A stretch of 7,022 nt of DNA. Source: Chitinophaga pinensis (lineage in GTDB: Bacteria; Bacteroidota; Bacteroidia; Chitinophagales; Chitinophagaceae). Below the pieces are notes generated by a model. It had not been told where the DNA came from. It saw only the letters and a program-made list of their open reading frames with translations, and ran no database searches. The stretch lies in assembly GCA_943331145.2 (NCBI GenBank), contig CALQKL020000114.1:1-7022 (forward strand), written 5' to 3'. Positions 1-4,500 of the stretch are shown in pieces. Both the position numbers and the translations under genes were made by a program. The number at the start of each line of letters is the position of its first letter. The stretch's first letter is position 1.

Positions 1-147
1 AGGGGATAAAGATTCAGAAAAAAGATTTAGGTATATTAACAAAGTAAAAAGTAAAAAGAAAAAAGTAAAAAGCGTTTGCAACGTGGCTCATAAGTACTAA
101 AAATCGTTAACTCTCTTTTTTGAATTTTTACTTTTAAATTTAATACA
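1..147. other. AT-rich leader with possible 3' end of an upstream gene
   Basis: This stretch contains no complete gene. Two short frames are open from the left edge. One ends in TAA at 45-47 and reads GIKIQKKDLGILTK, which would be a believable protein C-terminus. The other ends in TAA at 98-100 and is Lys-rich because it runs through the A-rich repeats, so it is less credible. Neither can be called from so few codons. The remainder is low-complexity A-rich sequence followed by a T-rich run just before the mazG start. I see no strong Bacteroidota promoter (TTG then TAnnTTTG) that would leave a sensible 5' leader for mazG, so mazG could be cotranscribed with something upstream. That is inference. 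Confidence 0.3.
47..135. repeat. AAAAGTAAAAA direct repeats with an inverted copy
   Basis: The 11-base word AAAAGTAAAAA occurs at 47-57 and 61-71, and its exact reverse complement TTTTTACTTTT occurs at 125-135, ending 12 bases before the mazG ATG. In RNA either direct copy could pair with the inverted copy across a loop of more than 50 bases. The bases flanking the 11-mers do not extend the pairing. All arms are low-complexity A/T sequence, so chance or slippage is a reasonable explanation. Confidence 0.4.
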
Positions 148-921
148 ATGGACAATTTAATAGGAAATAAATTTCTGCGTTTGGTAAAAATCATGGATGA
201 GCTTAGGGAGAAATGCCCTTGGGATAAAAAGCAAACAATTGAATCTTTGAGGCAACTAACCATTGAAGAAACCTATGAGTTGGTGGATGCAATCACTGAA
301 AATGATTGGAAAAATTTAAAAGAGGAGTTGGGCGATTTGATGCTACATCTCGTGTTTTATGCAAAAATAGCGCATGAAAAAAACGAGTTTAATTTAGCAG
401 AAGTTATTGATGGCGTTTGTGAAAAATTAATAACTAGGCATCCGCACATTTATGGAGATGTGAAAGTGGAAAACGAAGAAGATGTTAAACAAAATTGGGA
501 AAAAATCAAACTTAAAGAAGGCAAAAAATCTGTTTTGTCTGGCGTTCCAAAATCATTGCCTGCACTTGTAAAAGCCATACGTATTCAAGAGAAATCCAAA
601 CAAGTAGGATTCGAATGGGAAAATGCAAATCAAGTTTGGGACAAAGTTATAGAAGAAATCAACGAGTTAAAAATGGCGGTGGAGACTAATAATTTTTCTG
701 ACATTGAAGATGAAATGGGAGATGTATTTTTCTCTTTGGTTAACTATGCTAGGTTTTTAAATGTAGACGCAGAAAATGCACTTGAAAGAACCAATAAAAA
801 ATTCATGCATCGATTTTCTAAAATGGAATCTTATGCAGCAAAAGAGCAAAAGCATTTACATGATATGGATTTGGATAGCTTGGAAAAACTATGGAATATG
901 GCTAAAAATGATAACATGTAA
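148..921 (+). CDS. mazG: Nucleoside triphosphate pyrophosphohydrolase MazG
   Basis: A complete 257-residue MazG, close to the roughly 260 residues usual for the two-domain bacterial enzyme. The family hydrolyses (d)NTPs to the monophosphate and pyrophosphate in the cytosol. It is regarded as a house-cleaning enzyme against aberrant nucleotides, and in E. coli it also affects (p)ppGpp levels under starvation. Visible signatures: CPWDKKQT at 23-30; first-domain acidic metal-binding motif E40, E41, E44 then E60, D63 (EELGDL); RHPHIYGD at 97-104; a linker with GVPKSLPALVKA near 132-143; GFEW at 154-157; second-domain acidic motif E169, E170, E173 then E189, D192; and a C-terminal NKKFMHRF segment at 216-223. 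Both acidic motifs are intact. The ATG at 148 is chosen because an in-frame TGA lies at 121-123 and the N-terminus then aligns with the family before the CPWD motif; the next in-frame Met (residue 16) would remove part of the first helix. No Shine-Dalgarno sequence is visible, as is common in Bacteroidota. The next gene starts 492 bases downstream, which argues against an operon with it. Confidence 0.96.
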   Translation: MDNLIGNKFLRLVKIMDELREKCPWDKKQTIESLRQLTIEETYELVDAITENDWKNLKEELGDLMLHLVFYAKIAHEKNEFNLAEVIDGVCEKLITRHPHIYGDVKVENEEDVKQNWEKIKLKEGKKSVLSGVPKSLPALVKAIRIQEKSKQVGFEWENANQVWDKVIEEINELKMAVETNNFSDIEDEMGDVFFSLVNYARFLNVDAENALERTNKKFMHRFSKMESYAAKEQKHLHDMDLDSLEKLWNMAKNDNM

Positions 922-969
922 ATTTGATTCATTTTAAATATAATATCCTCTTTATTGAAATCCAACGCC

Positions 970-1000
970 AAGCGACGTATTTATTTTTTGCTTTTTTTCT
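970..1000 (+). terminator. Weak candidate intrinsic terminator after mazG
   Basis: AAGCGA at 970-975 can pair with TTGCTT at 988-993 (six pairs including one G-T), leaving a 12-base loop, followed directly by a T-run at 994-998. It lies 49 bases after the mazG stop, a plausible place for transcript termination. The stem is short and only two pairs are G-C, so it is weak. I found no stronger hairpin in the first 100 bases after the gene. Confidence 0.3.
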
Positions 1001-1117
1001 AATTCTCGGTTTTATTATTGAAAATTGTTAAGGTAATTTCGTCATATTGCTACACAACCTCAAAGAATTATAAATATTCATTCAAATTAATAAATTAGAA
1101 CTCCTTAAAAGCTAAAA

Positions 1118-1152
1118 TATTTCAATTGGTTAAAAAAAATGATATTGAAATA
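1118..1152. repeat. 9-base inverted repeat in the intergenic region
   Basis: TATTTCAAT at 1118-1126 is perfectly complementary in reverse to ATTGAAATA at 1144-1152, with a 17-base A-rich spacer. It could be an RNA hairpin or a dyad operator. No T-run follows, so it does not look like a terminator. In such AT-rich DNA a 9-base match could be chance. Confidence 0.35.
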
Positions 1153-1249
1153 ATGTCCACAACTAAAGAAAAATGTTATAAAATAGTTATTATAATTCAA
1201 CGAATAAATAGTATTTTTATCGCTGTATAAAGTTATTTATTTGGAAATT

Positions 1250-1285
1250 CCGAACCCCTATAAAAATAAAAATAATACCGAACCC
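1250..1285 (+). repeat. Paired CCGAACCC direct repeats, possible operator
   Basis: CCGAACCC occurs at 1250-1257 and again at 1278-1285, 28 bases start to start. Each copy is followed by a pyrimidine, then TA and an A-run. The GC-rich 8-mers stand out sharply in an otherwise A/T spacer. They lie upstream of the possible promoter of the giant gene, as expected for an activator or repressor site, though no regulator can be named. Confidence 0.4.
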
Positions 1286-1315
1286 TTAAAAACCGTTCTG
1301 AAACGCTGCTAAATT

Positions 1316-1327
1316 ATACGTACGTAT
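1316..1327. promoter_or_regulatory. Perfect 12-base palindrome ATACGTACGTAT
   Basis: ATACGTACGTAT is its own reverse complement over all 12 bases; the flanking bases do not extend it. It sits 87 bases before the start codon of the giant gene and just upstream of the possible promoter elements. A spacer-free palindrome of this kind could be the site of a dimeric DNA-binding protein, but the function is inference. Confidence 0.35.
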
Positions 1328-1337
1328 TGCAAAATTG

Positions 1338-1369
1338 TTGATAATCCGTAACAATAAAACGTGCATTTG
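1338..1369 (+). promoter_or_regulatory. Possible Bacteroidota-type promoter for the giant gene
   Basis: TTG at 1338-1340 (with a second TTG at 1335-1337) is followed after 21 bases by TGCATTTG at 1362-1369. This matches the Bacteroidota -7 consensus TAnnTTTG except for G in place of A at its second position. Transcription would start near 1375, giving a 5' leader of about 40 bases. Spacing is at the long end of what is accepted and the -7 box is imperfect, so this is only a candidate. Confidence 0.3.
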
Positions 1370-1413
1370 CTTCAGATTTTTCTAATGAATTTTATAAACT
1401 TAAAGTTTGATTT

Positions 1414-1548
1414 ATGTGTAAAATCTACCTTACTACTGCAAGGGAAATTAATGTTAACAACAAAAATTCAATAAAAAAGCGACTACAATTTTTATTGATG
1501 CCATTGTTGTTTTTTGTAGCTATTGCGTTTACAACAAACATTAATGCT
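1414..1548 (+). other. Signal peptide of the giant protein
   Basis: Residues 1-45 have a long basic N-region (K3, R10, K17, K21, K22, R23), a hydrophobic core at about 24-39 (LQFLLMPLLFFVAIAF) and a short polar end INA before Q46. Cleavage between A45 and Q46 would leave an N-terminal Gln, a pattern common in secreted Bacteroidota proteins. Cys2 is not in a lipobox, so this is not a lipoprotein signal. The N-region of about 23 residues is longer than usual; the only other in-frame starts (TTG at 1495, ATG at 1498) lie inside the hydrophobic core, which supports the ATG at 1414. Confidence 0.88.
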
Positions 1549-4500
1549 CAAACAGCGAGTCAATATAGTTTTACTGCTAGTAATGGAGGATATTCTGAAA
1601 TAAGTGGCGATCCGATTTTGATAGACAATGGAAATAGTGATGATGGTTTTGCCAATGGATTTCCAATAGGATTTGATTTTACATTTGGTGGTGTAACATA
1701 CAATGAGTTTAATGTGAGTACTAACGGATGGATTACGCTTGGTAACAATGGCGATAACAATATTACAAATTCTGGTCTAACAAATAATTTTGCTGCTATT
1801 CCAAAATCACCACTTATTGCAGCACTTTGGGATGATAATGAGATTTCTGATTTAGGAAGAGACATTTCTTTCAAATCAGCTGGAGGTGTGTTAACCATTC
1901 AATTCACCAATGTACAATGGAGATATCTGGCAACAGTTCCAGAAGCTGCCATTAATTTCCAAATTAAATTATACGAAACGACTGGGGCTATTGAGTTTGT
2001 TTACGATCCAATCCCTGGTGGTGTTTTAAATACGCCTTCTGCTTCAATTGGTATAGCTACAGCTAGTGGTGTTTACTTGTCCGTGAATGGAACAGGAACT
2101 GCACCAACAGCTAGTTCAACAACTAGTACAAATAATTTATCAACTTTACCAGCGCGAGGACAAACCTATACTTTTAATCCACCACCTCCATGTTCAGGTA
2201 CTCCAAACCCAGGAAGAACGTTTGCTTCTGTAAACTCTGTTTGTGCTTCATCTGGTGCGACAGTGAATTTGTCATTCGAAACTTTTGCTTTAGCTACAAC
2301 TTTTCAATGGCAAGAATCAATTGATGGAGGAGCCAATTGGACAAATGCTACTGGAACTGGCAATACTAATGCTACTTATGTAGCTACACCAACAGCTACA
2401 ACACAATATCGTTGCAGGGTTACCTGTACTTCGAGCGGCGCTTCTGGCTTTTCAACACCAACAACAGTTATTTATGATAACACTTGTATCGTAATGCCTG
2501 TACTTGCTGATGTAACAACTTGTTCGGCTACATTTTATGATGCTGGAGGTCCAACTGCAAATTATGCAGCAAATGAAGTAAGACAATTAACAATATATCC
2601 ATCTACTACAGGAGCAAATGTAAAAGTGGTATTTAATAGTTTTAATACAGAAAATGGTTTTGATGGGTTGATGATTTATAATGGTAGAGACGTAAATCCA
2701 GCAAATTTAATTAGCTCAGGCTTGGCTGCAGGGTTTAATGCAACGACTGCACCTGCTGGTTCTTTTTATGGAACAACCTCTCCAGGAACCATCACATCTA
2801 CGGACCCTACTGGCTCATTAACCTTTGTTTTCAGGTCAGATAATATTATTCAAAGTACAGGTTGGAATGCAACTGTTTCGTGTAACCTTCCATGTGACGC
2901 AACGCCTGCGCCTGGTGCAACTTTGGCTACATCAACTTTTGTATGTAATGGATTTACAACTACCTTGTCAATAGCGAACAATAATATCGCTGGAGTTACA
3001 TACCAATGGCAATCTTCTGTAGATAACAGTTCATGGAGTGATATTACTGGTGCAACATCTTCTACATTTACTGCATCACCAACATCGAATGTTTTCTTTA
3101 GATGTAAAGTGACCTGTACTGCGGCTCCAGCTTTGCCTGGATTTAGTACATCTATCCAAATTGAAACATCTGCTTGTGATGAAGTATTGATGCCATCTGA
3201 TGGATCAACTTTAATACAAAACACTTGTTCTGCATTATTTACAGATGGTGGTGGTACAAGAGCGGATTATATAAATAACTCTAACGGAACGGTTACTTTC
3301 AGACCAGCAACTGCAGGAACAAAAATACGTGCAACGTTTACATCATTTAGTACTGAAAATAATTATGATGGTTTGATGATTTACAATGGGAATAGTACAG
3401 GTTCTCCATTACTTTCATCTGGGTTACCTGCTGGTCTAAATGCAACAACAGCTCCTGCTGGATCATATTATGGTTCTACATCTCCAGGGGTAGTAAGTTC
3501 AACGGCTGCTGACGGGTCTTTAACTTTTGTATTTAAATCAGATATAACTCAAGTTTCATCTGGTTGGGTGGCTACCATTTCATGTTATGTTGATAACTCT
3601 TGTACAGGTACACCAAATCCAGGAGCTACCGTTGCAACTCCATCAACAGTATGTTATGGAGGTACAACTACATTGTCAACAGCAAATACAATTAATGCCA
3701 CTAATATTTTGTATCAATGGCAATCATTAAGTGGTTCTACATGGTCTGATATTACAGGTGCAACATCAACTGCATATGTGGTAAGTTCATTAACAGCCTC
3801 TACATTTTATAGAGCAACCGTAAGATGTACTTCTGTAGGGGGAGGTGTTACGTCTTCAACACAAATTCGTGTATTGGTTGATTCAACTTGTATCAATATG
3901 CCTACAAGTGCAACTTTAGCCAATTGTAATGTAAGTGGTACAAGTTTCTATGATAATGGAGGTGTTTCTTCAAATTATACAGAAAATCAAAATAGAACAT
4001 TTACGATTACACCAACAGGTGCAGTTACTGCTGCTGGTCCATTCTCTAGGGTGGTATTTTCTAGTTTTGCACTTGACCCATCAGATACGCTGAAAGTATA
4101 TGATGGTAATAATATCGCAGCTCCTCTTATAGGCGCTTATACTACCAACCCAGGAACAATAACTTCTTCAAATACAACCAATGGTGGATTAACTTTTGTA
4201 TTCAAATCAAATGCAACTTTAAATGCTGCAGGTTGGGCAGGATCGATAACTTGTTATACACCACCAACATGTAATACAGCCCCTCCATTAGGAGCAGTGC
4301 TTGCGAGTATCGATACTGTTTGTTCAGGAGGATCTACCAATTTATCATTGTCTAATGCAGCTACTTTACCTGGTGGGTTATCTTATCAGTGGAAAAGTTC
4401 GAGCGATGGTACAACTTATAATAATATAGTGGGAGCCTCAAATATACCTACCTATTCTCCAACAAACTTAACGGCTACAACTTGGTACCAATGTGTAGTA

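Larger units (their letters stand above)
922..1413. other. 492-base intergenic region without a convincing gene
   Basis: Very AT-rich spacer between mazG and the giant surface-protein gene. The longest reading frames beginning with ATG that I checked are about 25 codons (1153-1230 on +, 1286-1366 on -). Neither has a recognisable product, a ribosome binding site or credible composition. The region does hold several separate non-coding signals: a weak hairpin plus T-run just after mazG, a 9-base inverted repeat, two CCGAACCC direct repeats, a 12-base palindrome and a possible promoter near its right end. Its right half (about 1245-1370) is less purely A/T than its left half and is where most of the ordered signals sit. 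Confidence 0.75.

Noticed and set aside
129..136. TACTTTTA as a -7 box for mazG
   Set aside because: The last base mismatches the consensus, no -33 element is visible, and transcription would begin only a few bases before the ATG.
36..263. 75-codon minus-strand frame overlapping the start of mazG
   Set aside because: It overlaps the clearly real mazG N-terminus, its product is low-complexity and Phe/Leu/Ser-rich from the poly-T complement, and it resembles no family.
919..926. Exact TAnnTTTG word (TAAATTTG) at the mazG stop
   Set aside because: No TTG element lies at a suitable distance upstream and it would give a leader of almost 480 bases to the next gene.
1153..1230. 25-codon + frame (MSTTKEKCYKIV...) in the intergenic region
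   Set aside because: Too short, no ribosome binding site, no recognisable family and AT-driven composition; kept only as a note.
1286..1366. 26-codon minus-strand frame in the intergenic region
   Set aside because: Same reasons; it also covers the palindrome and one of the direct repeats, which look regulatory rather than coding.
1560..1898. 112-codon minus-strand frame
   Set aside because: It lies wholly within the continuous 1869-codon frame on the + strand, which has a recognisable lead domain there.
2850..3224. 124-codon minus-strand frame
   Set aside because: It is antisense to the CUB 1 / Ig 2 region. Codon bias in Thr/Ala/Ser-rich repeats leaves the opposite strand open by chance.
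2191..4254. CRISPR-like or mobile-element repeat
   Set aside because: The periodicity of about 700 bases is in-frame protein-domain duplication with drifted codons; there are no short identical repeats, terminal inverted repeats or transposase.
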